The notes beneath the pieces are model-generated. The model worked only from the letters and a program-made list of their open reading frames with translations. It was not told the origin of the DNA and did not search any database. This document shows, in pieces, positions 56,101-64,000 of a stretch of DNA of 64,000 nt (within the stretch, counting starts at the first letter, position 1; every line of letters starts with the position of its first letter). Position numbers and translations under genes: made by a program. The DNA comes from Edolisoma coerulescens (Eukaryota; Chordata; Aves; Passeriformes; Campephagidae). The stretch spans positions 84,222 through 148,221 of the forward strand of contig VWZW01001234.1 in NCBI GenBank assembly GCA_013397115.1, in the 5' to 3' direction.

Positions 56101-59100
56101 ACAGACATCAAGCAGGCAAATAAATTAATTTTGTGAATTTATTTGGAAATTGAATTTAATTTATTTGTGAAACACGTGAGAAGGTGTTTTACCTTCATAT
56201 GATGTCTGACCATAAGAGTCACTTAAGGCACATGGAAATTCTATGGGTAAGGCAAAAAAAACCCCTAAATAAGGTGTTGCCAGAGAAGCAGCTTTAGGCA
56301 AAGTGGGTAAAGAAGGTCAGGGTAGCACCCAGAAACCCCTCATCTGCATGGAAAAAGGATAGAAGTGGGATTGATAAGGAGATGAAAAATCCCACTCCGG
56401 CGAGCCAAAAAAGGAGGTTTTTTCTGAGGAGCAATTTCCTGGGGGCAAAACATGAATGACAAAAGCTTGTGAAGCACATCAGGAGCAGGAGGCCTGCCAG
56501 AGCATCCCTGAAATGTGCTAAAGCCTAAGGATAAAGTGTCATTTCCTCTCGGCGACACCATCCTGCACGGAGGAGGAGGCTGGGAGGAGCCTCTTGGAGG
56601 GGGGGAGCTGAGGTGAGGAGCTGATGGAACACCAAGTGACAGCAGGGAGGCTTTTAAGGAGGCTGGTGAAAGGAATAACAGTGAATTTCCTTCTCCAGAG
56701 TGCTCTAAAGAGCCCTGGACATGGTCCCTGTGCACGGCAGCGCGTTTGCCTCAGGGCCGAGGGAGCATCAGGTGGGGAAAGGGGCAGCACTTCCCATCTG
56801 GAGTTGTAACACGGGATGTGGGGAGAGCTCGGGAAGAGCCAAGGCACGCCCCGAGCGTGGGGATGGGCTGGGATCAGTGGGGCAGCGGCTCTGCAGAGCC
56901 CTGAGAAACAGCCCTTCCCTGGATGAGCAGGGCATCCCTGGCACAGGCATCCCCATCCCTGCGGGCTGCCCCAGCTCTTCTGGACATGCCCCGAGCAGCT
57001 GCTGGTCCTGCTGGGAGCAGGATCTGCTGGAGACCCTCGCCCCAGGGCACGTACAGCAAATCCCTGCTGTTGTGACAAAAAGAGCTTCCAGAAGATCCCG
57101 TGATGAGTTCGTGCGCTTTGTGGGACCGGTCTGTCCCGTGGAAAGAGGAAAGGTCCTTTAATGGATTAAGGTAGGAACCAAATGGAAACTGCACCCAGAG
57201 CTATAAAGGTCTGAGCACCAGCAGAGCATGTCCTGGAGCTGCTGGGAGGCAGCGCTGAGTTCCACATGCTGGTGGCCATCCCTCACCTCCTGCATTTTCC
57301 CTGTGCATCCCACTCAGGGCTGCTTCACAGGCAGAGACTTGGGCCAGGATGGATTTCAGAGGGGTTTTTTGGCCCTAGTGAGAGCAGCAGGTCTGGTTTC
57401 TCCTCCTGGGATATATGGAAAAAATGCTCTGGAAGAGGAGAACTCCCACCTCTCTCGTTCTGACGTGAGCTAATGCCAACACTTTATCCTTGCTTTCCCT
57501 TTCCATGCCTTCAGAGCCCATGCAGCCTGTGCTCCCTCCTTGTTCCTCACCTGACACCGCCTGTAGCTCCCCAACAGCCCCATGAGGGATGGGATCTGTG
57601 AGGATTGCTGATCCCAGCCCAGCCAGTGATCCCTGCGCTCCCCAGGGCACACACGGCTGTGTCCTCACCTCTCCCGTGCTGAAGAGGATGGGCTTGGGTT
57701 TGTGGCAGGCTCTGGTTTCGTTCGATGGCTCTCCCAGCAGCTGGTCCCGGATCTGATCCCAAAACGGGTCCCCTTCTACTGAGCCTGGAGGGGGAGACAC
57801 CTGTAAACCCTGTTCCTCAGCTGCCCCAGCAGCTCTCAGACAGACAGTCCCCACTCCCAGCTCCCAGGGTGGGATATTTCCCAGTGGCCTGCGACCACCT
57901 TCCTTTCCTGGGGTGGTTTGAAGAGCTGAGCTTCAGCCCAGCTCAGCCCCATCCTGGCAGCCTTTGGGCAATGGGAACAAATGAGCAGGAGAGTCCCAAA
58001 CCAGCTCTTTCTTCCCCCTACTCCCCATCCATCCCCTCGCTCTCCTTCCTCCAGGGCATGGCCATATCCTTTTCCCAGAGCTTTCTGCTGGACACAGACA
58101 AACCTGCGAGGGTGTTTCCTCCACCTCCCTAAAAACCATCCCTTTGGGTGCTGTGAAGTGACTCCAGGGGTTCCAGTCTCTCTGGGGGATGCCCTGTGCC
58201 CGCCGTGCTCGTACAAAGCCACGCTGAGATCTGCCCCCAAATTACCTTGGGTGAAGTTGAAAGCCCCCACTCCGTCAATAGTCCCCGCAGCAAAGCTGTG
58301 CCCCAAGGCTGGTTTACAGGTTTTAACCTAAATCAGAAGGGGGCAAGAAAAGGAAGAAGAGAGAAAACCCAGTTTCCCTGGGCGTGGCAGGGCTGCTGTG
58401 GGATCAGGGCATTTCCTCCCGCTCTCACCGTGTGGGTGGCGTTGAGCTCCACGGACACGTCGCTCATGTTCACCCACTGGTGGGCTGAGCTCAGGGGTCC
58501 TGTCACCTCCTGGGAGGCCTTTTCATACAGCTCCTGAGGGACACACCGGGTGGGAAAACATCCTTGAGGGACAAGCCATCAGGAACCCAGCTGTGCTGAG
58601 GAGCTGCCATATGGATCATTTCTTCACTCCACCTTCCCGGGGCCTCTTCCAGGTGTTGAAGCAGATCTGTATTTCCCAAGTCCCTTTGCTCCTCTCACCC
58701 TGAGCCCTGCAAGCTCTGCCTGTCCCAGGGAGGGAGGACACTTTTCCTTCACAGCTGAAACCTGCCCCCATTTCAGCAGGATGGCAACTTCCTCCTCCTG
58801 GTTGCCACCTCTTGGCATTTCTCACATCTTGGACCAAGCAGAAAAAATGTTTTCTGTGAGAAAGGAGCACTTTGCTCTACTCACTGCCTGAAAGTGCTGG
58901 GACTCTACCATGGATTTCCTACGGCCCTGACGGCTGAGGGGATTTACTACACACACTCAGCCCTTCAGGGAATGGTTTTCCAGCGTCAGGTTGGTACATG
59001 GGAAGGGCTGCCCGAAGCTGTGCAGGTTTAATGACACTCCTGGAGGGAACTGAGGGCACAGCCCTCGGAGGCCGCGAGTCTGAGGCGTTAGAGACAGCAG

Positions 59101-62100
59101 CAGCGTCTTGCCCGTGTTTGATGCACACACCAGGACACTTGGACTGGGGACAGAGGCACGACCAGCCCGGAGTGACCTGAGGGCAGAGCCTCTGAAACGG
59201 TGACTGAAGGAGATGCCACCACCAGGCCTCCTGCTCTTCCTCCTCTGCTGGACACGCTCCGGTTCCTGCAGGCTGCTGTCCCTGAACCGCTGCCAGAAGC
59301 TCTCCTGGTGCTCGCTGCTCTCACATTGCACGGGAGGGGAACCAGCAAATTCAGTCTAGGGTGGCTCTAGAGCCCACAGGGGATAAAAGGGAGCCCACAG
59401 GAGCAAGAGGAGCATCCTCTGCAGGGGTTTCAGCCACGCCTTTTACCTCACATTTGTGTCAGTTTGGGAATGGGATGCCAAACTGGCCCACAAGTGGTGT
59501 GTGGTGGTGTCGCTGAGCTCCTCCAGGAGGATTTTTGCCATCATGATGCCTTTGAGAAGGATGGGAGGGAGGGGGAGAGGGGAAGGGGGGACCTCCTCAT
59601 TCTATCCCAGAGAGGAATATTGAGATTAAAACCCCAAACCAACGTTTTCATATCACAACACCTGCACTGATGGATCTAAACAAAAGTAGGTGTTGTCCAG
59701 TCCAAATTCCGGTGTCTAATCAGATGTGTTACACCAGAGGAGATTTTTCACTACCATTAGGATTTCCTACACTGTCCTGAGCCTAACAAATGCCAGGTTC
59801 TGAGGTCCTCTTGATTGCAGTAGAGACATCAACAGCTGCTTGCAGAGCTCATTTACCCATTAAAAACAGAATCAAGAAACTTTAGAGTAATTTAAATCTA
59901 CAAACATTCACCAGAACAGGTACAAGATAGAGACAATATAGAATAGAGAATACAGAATATAGAATATACAGTATAGAGTACAGAATAGAGAATATAGAAT
60001 ATAGAATGTAGAATGTAGAATACAGAATATAGAATAGAGAATAGGGAATAGAGAATAGAGAATAGGGAATAGAAAATATAGAATATAGAATATAGAATAT
60101 GGAATGTAGAGTATAGAATATAGAATATGGAATATAGAATATAGAATACAGAATATGGAATATCTTGAGGGAAGGGACCCACAAGGCTCACCAAGTTGCT
60201 TGAATGAGCATGAATTCCTGTGGTAGCAGCAGCCACACACAGCCAGCAAGCAGAACATCCCTTACCTTTGCTTTCAGGTAGATATTCTGCCCTATGATCC
60301 TGGTGCTCTCGAACATGTCGTTGCCGGGCCCCGTGGCCATGCACATCGCTGCCTGCGGGGAGATTCCTTTGGTGATCAGTGAGTGTGGAGAGCCTGTGGC
60401 ACTGCCAGGTGGTTGTGACCTGTGGGAACTGATGGCTCCTTGCAGGCCACATCAAAATCAGGCAGAGGGTTACTACACTCCAGATAAATTTGGGGCGAAT
60501 AACCGGAGAATTGGGTGTGCGAGGGGAAAAGCGCAGCAAGTTCCTGGAAGTGGCACCCAGGGCAGTCCGAAAAGAGGTGATTTTTTCACTTTAATGCCCG
60601 GTGGTGAATCACAGGGCCCTGTGGCAGGTGGGGCAGGCGGGTGGCACTCACCCCTCCGACGGGACAGGCGCTCTGGGGGTTGTCGCACGACTCGCCCGTG
60701 TTGGCGCAGAACGGGCCCCGCGTGTTGGGGGACACGTCCCCCAGGTTGGAGGAGGCGAAGGCGGCCACAAAGGAGCCCTGCCGAGGCCAGAGGAGCGTTT
60801 CAGAGCCTTGCAGGGAAAGCTGCAGAGCCCCCGTGCAGCTCTCCCTGCAGCTGCTGTCACCGTGCACGGCGCTGCTTTGTTCCCAGAGTCACCGGGGGCA
60901 CTGGAACGGGGCTTTAGGAACAGCAAGGGAGAACTGGATGCACACGATGCCATTCCAGGGAGAACTTCACACCACCTTGGTGTGCAGACAGTGTTTCCTC
61001 CTCCCCCTCTTCCACCTCAGCTCTTCCCAGCGTGTCCCCAGCTTCTCACGTTGCAGATCAGATGTTAATGGGTCACTGTAGCACCTTGCACAGGATTTGT
61101 TTTTCCTTCCAGGCTTTTGCCATGACTGATTTACAGGGTGAGAGCTACTGGAGCTGACTGCAGGGACACTTTCCAGCTTGTTCAAGGCTTGAACACTTCC
61201 AGGGATGGGGCAACCCTGACCTCCCCAGTTTTTAACAGTTAAATAAAAAAAAAATTGAGTTATTCCTAAAGTCTGAATAACTGCCACTGATTACTAGTTT
61301 GGAAAGTCAAGAACACACTTTCCAACTTCCCTTCTGGGGAGGAAGAGAGGAAATAAATCAAAGCATTCCCCTCAGTGCTTGTGTTTCTGCGTTTGCCCTG
61401 CTGTCCCACCTCACCCCTCCCTGTGCCAGCCCTGCTTCAGCCCTTCCCGGGAGCACTCCCACCTCTCCAGGGAGCATTCCCTTGTTCTTCTCCTGCTCGA
61501 ACAGGTAGGAGGCGTAGCCCACGTTGTCGCTGTTCACCAGGTGGTTGGAGTTGTTCATGCTCACCGGGTGCACGGCAAACCAGCTGAGGAGGGGGCACAA
61601 GGCACACACAGAAAGTGCTTTGCTCGATCTGGGCAGTGGCAACTTCAAGCTCATGTATTTGTGGGAATTTTCTGTGCAATGTTCAATCCTATGTATTTGT
61701 GGGAATTTTCTTTGGGAGAATACAGCTGGAGACTCGTGGTGCTCAGGGATGGATTAACAAGGGCAGAGTATTCCCATCCTCTCCCTTCCCAACCAGGGAG
61801 GTTCGTGGCTGTAACAATCCGGGCCTTGAGGCCACAAGAATTTGTCACTGTCATTATCAGGGCCACCAAGAGCTCCTTCAGACCCCGACTGACTCTTTCA
61901 CTAACCCAGAGAATTGTGTTTTGCAGGGATTTTTATATTCAAAGGAACAAGGAGGAGTCAGTGATGTATAAAGGGGGAATAATGGAACACCTTCATTCTC
62001 ACAAAAAATAATGGGGTTATGGAGGAAAACCTGCTGCCCTGATGGTCAGTACCTGATAAGGCCGAGCTCATGTCCATCCTCATCTACCATCTTCAGCACC

Positions 62101-64000
62101 ACCATTTCTTTATCTGTGTTGGATGAATACCTGGATGGGAGCAAAGCAGGGAAATCCCATCAGAGCCAGGGCCGTGGTCGTGCTCTGCATTGCTCTGCCA
62201 GGTTAAACCCCCACCAGGCTGAGCAAGGATATGAAAAGGTCATTCCAGGTGTTAGCAGAGCACAGTGAGGGCTCAGAGAAGCACCTGAGAGCAGCTGGGA
62301 AGGTGAGGGAAGAGCTGTGGCTGTCACTGTGCTCAGGCACTGCTCCTCCAGGGAATGGACACAGCACAAATTCATGCCCCAAGGACGGCACTTTGGTGCC
62401 CTCTGACTCTTGATTTTTTAAACAAAGCACAAGGTCACATGCTTGACCAGTTCCTCATGCTTGGAGAGGGCAGCCACAGCTTTCAAGGCCTCGCTTTGCA
62501 GTTAATTTTTGGGGATGCACACACCCGGGTGCCCACGATGGCCACAGCACCATTCATTCTGTGCCGAAGGGGTGGTGATGCTCAGCGAGGGAGAACTAGC
62601 CCAGCATTCCCAGTCAGACTCTCCAAGCCCACCAGCACCCCGCAGGAACCAGCTCCAAGTGCTGGTTCACACAGACAATCCAGCTCAGCAGGGGTGAGAG
62701 CAAGGGGATGTGTCAGGAGCTACTGGGACAGGATTGGGGAAGAGAGAAGGGCACACCCAGCACGTCCTGTGTCCAGTGCTGGTGCCCTGCTCCTCCCCAA
62801 AAAAATTCATTCTGCCGTGCTCCTGGCCCCACACTCACGGCTCTCCTGGGATGACCAGGAGCACCCGCTGTGAGCTGGCTGGGACGTGCTCCCAGCTGAG
62901 GGGGTCTCTCCAGGGCTCTGCTTCCCCCTGCCCGGGGAGGTTTTACCTGCTCCGCTCGGACGCCGGGTTCTCGAGGTAGGAGAAGGGGCTGCGGTTGATC
63001 TGGCTGTTTTCCACAGCACCTCTGTTGATAAAGAGCCTTCCTCTCCTCATGTTCTCGTGGGCAATATCTATGCTCTGCAAAGCAGCAAGACAGGGAGTGT
63101 CCAGCTGTCAGGCACACGTAGGATTATCTTTCTTTCCCTGGCTGCCCATCCCCAACCCTTTCTTGGAATTTGGGGGTGCTTGTTTTGTTTGTTTGGGATT
63201 TTTTTCTTAACCCAGCTAAAATTCTGGAAAATGGTGAGAACGTTTTTAAAGTACCCACAGCTGTCTCTGAAGAAAGGATTCCAAGCTCATGCTTTTTGAG
63301 CTGCTGTCTCTGGCAAACACAAGCCCACCTCCCAGTGTGTGTCAGGCTGTGCCACCCCAACCACCACAGCCAGAGCTGTGCTGGGCACCCACACGCTGAG
63401 CTGGGTGACACTGATGCTTCAGGGGGAATGGTGCTTTAGGTTTTAACTTTTATATTTTTCAAACCCTGCACTGCCCAGTGTGTAACTCTGAAGTTCGTTG
63501 TGCCCTGTGAGCTGCTGCTCTCTCGTGCTGGTCAGACACAACAAACCTCTCCAGGTTTGCTCTCCAAGGACACCCAGATTGTCCCAGGCCCCAAAATGTG
63601 TAAACTAAAAAGCCTCTGAAGGGGGGCCGACTTGGGGTAATTGCATCATTAACTGGGGTTATAATTGGACAATTAACCCTGATATGCAAATGGACCAAAC
63701 TTATAAAAGTGTGAAGAACCCGTGACCCAGGGTCCCTCTTGGGTGGAGCCTTTGGCCTGCCCAGGGTGTGCCTTTGAAGGCCTTCAAATAAATACCTGCC
63801 TTTATTCCCTGATTCCTGCCCAGTCTCTGTTTTAGGAGGCCCCCTCAGGCACCAGCACTGACCTTCACGATGCCGTTGACGATGGAGCTGAGGGCTGGCC
63901 TGACGAGCCCCTTGCTGCTGATCCAGAACAGGGTGTACTGGAAGTACCCCCCGGGCCCCGAGTGCGTGTGGGTGCCGCTGAGGATGACGTTGTCCTGCCG
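50010..64000 (-). CDS. ASAH2: Neutral ceramidase, 3' 17 coding exons (5' part beyond the window)
   Basis: Type II membrane/secreted amidase that hydrolyses ceramide to sphingosine and fatty acid at neutral pH, acting at the plasma membrane and in the gut lumen. Exons in gene order: 64000-63863 (cut by the window edge), 63074-62947, 62130-62053, 61583-61463, 60777-60652, 60352-60266, 58533-58429, 58327-58246, 57784-57669, 56026-55932, 55085-55046, 54180-54085, 53638-53543, 52947-52798, 52035-51976, 51432-51344, 50199-50010; all GT-AG and in frame, 598 residues of roughly 780 in human. Key segments: GTHTHSGPGG (residues 9-18 of this part), HPVSM (His120), NLGDVSPN with the catalytic serine (Ser171), PGEFT (Glu357) and CNVYTHY (390-396); in the human enzyme two His, a Glu and a Tyr from these segments bind zinc. 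Several N-glycosylation sequons. The signal anchor and mucin-like box are not in view. Confidence 0.96.
50306..50420. repeat. Tandem pyrimidine repeat in an ASAH2 intron
   Basis: Imperfect repeats of a 13-17 bp unit containing CTTTCTTTTAACC, decaying to C/T-rich sequence. It lies in the last ASAH2 intron, about 105 bp upstream (in gene sense) of the final acceptor, where it reads as purine-rich RNA. Confidence 0.85.
51344..51432 (-). CDS. ASAH2: ASAH2 coding exon (TEHNFLTVERY)
   Basis: Acceptor TTATTCCAG|ACTGAG, donor ACCAG|GTGGGT. Encodes TEHNFLTVERY, SSSWRVVLNDASWDT, matching the human FLTVEKY and NDASWET segments of the C-terminal domain. Confidence 0.95.
51976..52035 (-). CDS. ASAH2: ASAH2 60-nt coding exon (EVAEVTFVGANPRN)
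   Basis: Gene sense: acceptor TTTCCCCCCCAG|AGAGAAG, donor AATGCG|GTACAT. Encodes REVAEVTFVGANPRNSAENA, matching the human VGANPKNS segment, in phase 0 on both sides. The acceptor reads CAGAGAG, so alternative AGs follow at +2 and +4; only the first keeps the frame. Confidence 0.92.
52798..52947 (-). CDS. ASAH2: ASAH2 coding exon (GPEPP to FGDVL)
   Basis: Acceptor TCTCCCAG|AATGCC, donor CAAGAG|GTGAGA. Encodes NATQDLPRGPEPPLF, LTLLPSLSAESAPAG and KTFGDVLEEV, the linker into the C-terminal domain. Confidence 0.95.
53543..53638 (-). CDS. ASAH2: ASAH2 coding exon (RYEAASTIYGPHTL)
   Basis: Acceptor CTTTCCAG|GTTCAA, donor GCTCTG|GTAAGC. Encodes VQRYEAASTIYGPHTLSAYI and QLYRGLAKAIAL, near-identical to the mammalian sequence. 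Confidence 0.96.
54085..54180 (-). CDS. ASAH2: ASAH2 coding exon with the tyrosine metal-ligand segment
   Basis: Acceptor CTTCCTCAG|GAATTT, donor TACCAG|GTAAGT. Encodes EFDSHGTPGMNVVIAGLCNV and YTHYITTYEEYQ. In human neutral ceramidase a tyrosine of this segment helps hold the zinc. Confidence 0.96.
54237..54398. repeat. TTA/TTG trinucleotide-rich repeat
   Basis: About 160 bp of imperfect (TTATTA/TTGTTG) repeats, starting 57 bp upstream in gene sense of the ASAH2 acceptor at 54,180. Confidence 0.92.
55046..55085 (-). CDS. ASAH2: ASAH2 40-nt coding exon
   Basis: Acceptor CATGCCCCAG|GACCAT, donor GAAGT|GTGAGT. Encodes the T-MSGRRLREAVRS segment; phase is fixed by both neighbours. It is the shortest coding exon in the window, with a CR1 element ending about 26 nt upstream of its acceptor. 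Confidence 0.93.
55111..55445 (-). mobile_element. CR1 LINE 3'-end copy next to the 40-nt ASAH2 exon
   Basis: Plus strand begins GAGTCATGGAATCCCAGGAT and continues with ACACTTCCAGGGATGGGCAC, AGCTCCCTGGGCAGCCCCTG and CCTTGTCCTGTCCCTGTTCC, the CR1 3' region reversed. About 335 bp, the longest CR1 piece in the window, in the same sense as ASAH2. Confidence 0.88.
55932..56026 (-). CDS. ASAH2: ASAH2 coding exon with the glutamate metal-ligand segment
   Basis: Acceptor TCCCCCTCAG|ATGACC, donor TTCAC|GTGGGT. Encodes MTWPHPWHPDIVDVQVAAIG and SLAILAVPGEF; the Glu of PGEF corresponds to a zinc ligand of the human enzyme. Confidence 0.96.
57669..57784 (-). CDS. ASAH2: ASAH2 coding exon (GDPFWDQIRDQLLG)
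   Basis: Acceptor CCCTCCAG|GCTCAG, donor GGAGAG|GTGAGG. Encodes SVEGDPFWDQIRDQLLGEPS, the sequon NET, and ACHKPKPILFSTGE. Confidence 0.95.
58246..58327 (-). CDS. ASAH2: ASAH2 coding exon (SFAAGTIDGVGAFNFTQ)
   Basis: Acceptor CTGATTTAG|GTTAAA, donor CCCAAG|GTAATT. Encodes VKTCKPALGHSFAAGTIDGV and GAFNFTQ, a strongly conserved active-site wall segment with an NFT sequon. Confidence 0.96.
58429..58533 (-). CDS. ASAH2: ASAH2 coding exon (ELYEKASQEVTGPL)
   Basis: Acceptor CCCTCAG|GAGCTG, donor CACACG|GTGAGA. Encodes ELYEKASQEVTGPLSSAHQW and VNMSDVSVELNATHT with sequons NMS and NAT. Confidence 0.95.
59925..60162. repeat. TATAGAA-type minisatellite in an ASAH2 intron
   Basis: About 240 bp of imperfect heptamer-like units (TATAGAA, with variants TACAGAA, GATAGGGAA, TATGGAA). 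Starts 104 bp into the intron after the exon at 60,266. The minus strand lacks stop codons in the repeat, so three frames stay open with Tyr/Ile/Leu/Ser/Phe-rich nonsense translations. Confidence 0.95.
60266..60352 (-). CDS. ASAH2: ASAH2 coding exon (CMATGPGNDMFES)
   Basis: Acceptor CCCCGCAG|GCAGCG, donor GCAAAG|GTAAGG. Encodes AAMCMATGPGNDMFESTRII and GQNIYLKAK, aligned with human CIAKGPGQDMFDST. Confidence 0.95.
60652..60777 (-). CDS. ASAH2: ASAH2 catalytic-serine exon
   Basis: Acceptor GGCAG|GGCTCC, donor GGAGGG|GTGAGT. Encodes GSFVAAFASSNLGDVSPNTR, with the nucleophilic serine in DVSPN, then CANTGESCDN and CPVGG with the paired cysteines. Third positions are strongly G/C. Confidence 0.97.
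61178..61225 (-). mobile_element. Short CR1 fragment
   Basis: TTCAAGGCTTGAACACTTCC and GGGATGGGGCAACCCTGACC on the plus strand correspond to an internal part of the CR1 3' end in minus orientation. Too short for a firm call. Confidence 0.5.
61463..61583 (-). CDS. ASAH2: ASAH2 coding exon with the HPVSM metal-ligand segment
   Basis: Acceptor CTCCTCAG|CTGGTT, donor GGAGAG|GTGGGA. Encodes WFAVHPVSMNNSNHLVNSDN and VGYASYLFEQEKNKGMLPGE. The His of HPVSM is a zinc ligand in the human enzyme. Confidence 0.97.
62053..62130 (-). CDS. ASAH2: ASAH2 78-nt coding exon
   Basis: Acceptor CATCCAG|GTATTC, donor ATCAG|GTACTG. Encodes YSSNTDKEMVVLKMVDEDGH and ELGLI. Both junctions split codons (Arg before, Ser after). 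Confidence 0.95.
62947..63074 (-). CDS. ASAH2: ASAH2 coding exon (SIDIAHENMRRG)
   Basis: Acceptor GCTTTGCAG|AGCATA, donor AGCAG|GTAAAA. Encodes SIDIAHENMRRGRLFINRGA and VENSQINRSPFSYLENPASE, matching the conserved QINRSPYSYL segment. Confidence 0.96.
63560..63850 (+). mobile_element. Probable solo LTR (ERVL-like), antisense in an ASAH2 intron
   Basis: In plus sense the segment has an exact octamer ATGCAAAT at 63,684-63,691, a TATA box TATAAAAG at 63,702-63,709, and AATAAA at 63,787-63,792 followed by a CCTGCC...TCTCTGTTTTAGG end, an arrangement typical of U3-R-U5. Boundaries are not resolved and I saw no convincing target duplication. Its 3' end is within about 15 bp of the donor of the ASAH2 exon at 63,863. 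Confidence 0.55.
63863..64000 (-). CDS. ASAH2: ASAH2 coding exon with GTHTHSGPGG, cut by the window edge
   Basis: Donor GTGAAG|GTCAGT at 63,862. The 46 visible codons begin RQDNVILSGTHTHSGPGGYF and end SSIVNGIVK. The two His of THTH include a zinc ligand in the human enzyme. The acceptor is outside the window. Confidence 0.96.

Noticed and set aside
59882..60539. Minus-strand open frames rich in Tyr, Ile and Leu, resembling a membrane protein
   Set aside because: They are the translation of the TATAGAA minisatellite in three frames.
1..64000. tRNA, rRNA, CRISPR or bacterial mobile elements
   Set aside because: No cloverleaf, rRNA-like or regularly spaced repeat pattern was noticed; the window is vertebrate nuclear DNA.

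Overview
The window is avian nuclear DNA, most likely from a songbird. The evidence is many CR1-type LINE 3' ends (tail ending in ATTCTATG-like octamers, long shared core with a passerine flavour), solo LTRs of bird endogenous retroviruses, short introns, and two vertebrate multi-exon genes whose exons I could join by reading frame and GT-AG splice sites. Recognition of CR1, LTR and protein families is from memory, not from a search.

Layout. (1) 1-602: the 3' end of an unrecognised plus-strand gene with a Pro/Thr-rich tail carrying repeated TQTE motifs, closed by a poly(A) signal 17 nt after the stop. (2) 603-17,880: no gene seen; CR1 fragments and one solo LTR (7,236-7,590). (3) 17,890-18,085: a cluster of HNF4-, HNF1- and GATA-like sites followed by a good splice donor, proposed as promoter and first non-coding exon of A1CF. 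(4) 23,917-43,405 (+): the complete coding region of A1CF (APOBEC1 complementation factor), 11 coding exons, 589 codons plus stop, with three RRMs, an RG-rich segment and a C-terminal double-stranded-RNA-binding domain. (5) 43,406-49,690: A1CF 3'UTR candidate with a poly-G assembly gap, a CCAT microsatellite, and a plus-strand solo LTR. (6) 50,010-64,000 (-): the last 17 coding exons (598 residues) of ASAH2, neutral ceramidase, containing the catalytic serine segment and the metal-ligand segments. Its 5' part lies beyond the right edge.

A1CF and ASAH2 converge tail to tail with about 6.6 kb between their stop codons. This matches the arrangement I recall for mouse A1cf/Asah2. The two genes are functionally separate: A1CF is an RNA-binding cofactor of C-to-U editing and of hepatic, renal and intestinal RNA processing; ASAH2 hydrolyses ceramide at the cell surface and in the gut lumen. 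Both are typical of liver and intestine.

The most interesting items are the TQTE tail (looks like a multivalent dynein-light-chain LC8 ligand), the proposed A1CF promoter, a retained in-frame alternative acceptor for the EIYMNVPV insert of A1CF, three solo LTRs of one family with recognisable 6-bp target duplications, and repeats sitting directly against ASAH2 splice sites and inside its 3'UTR.
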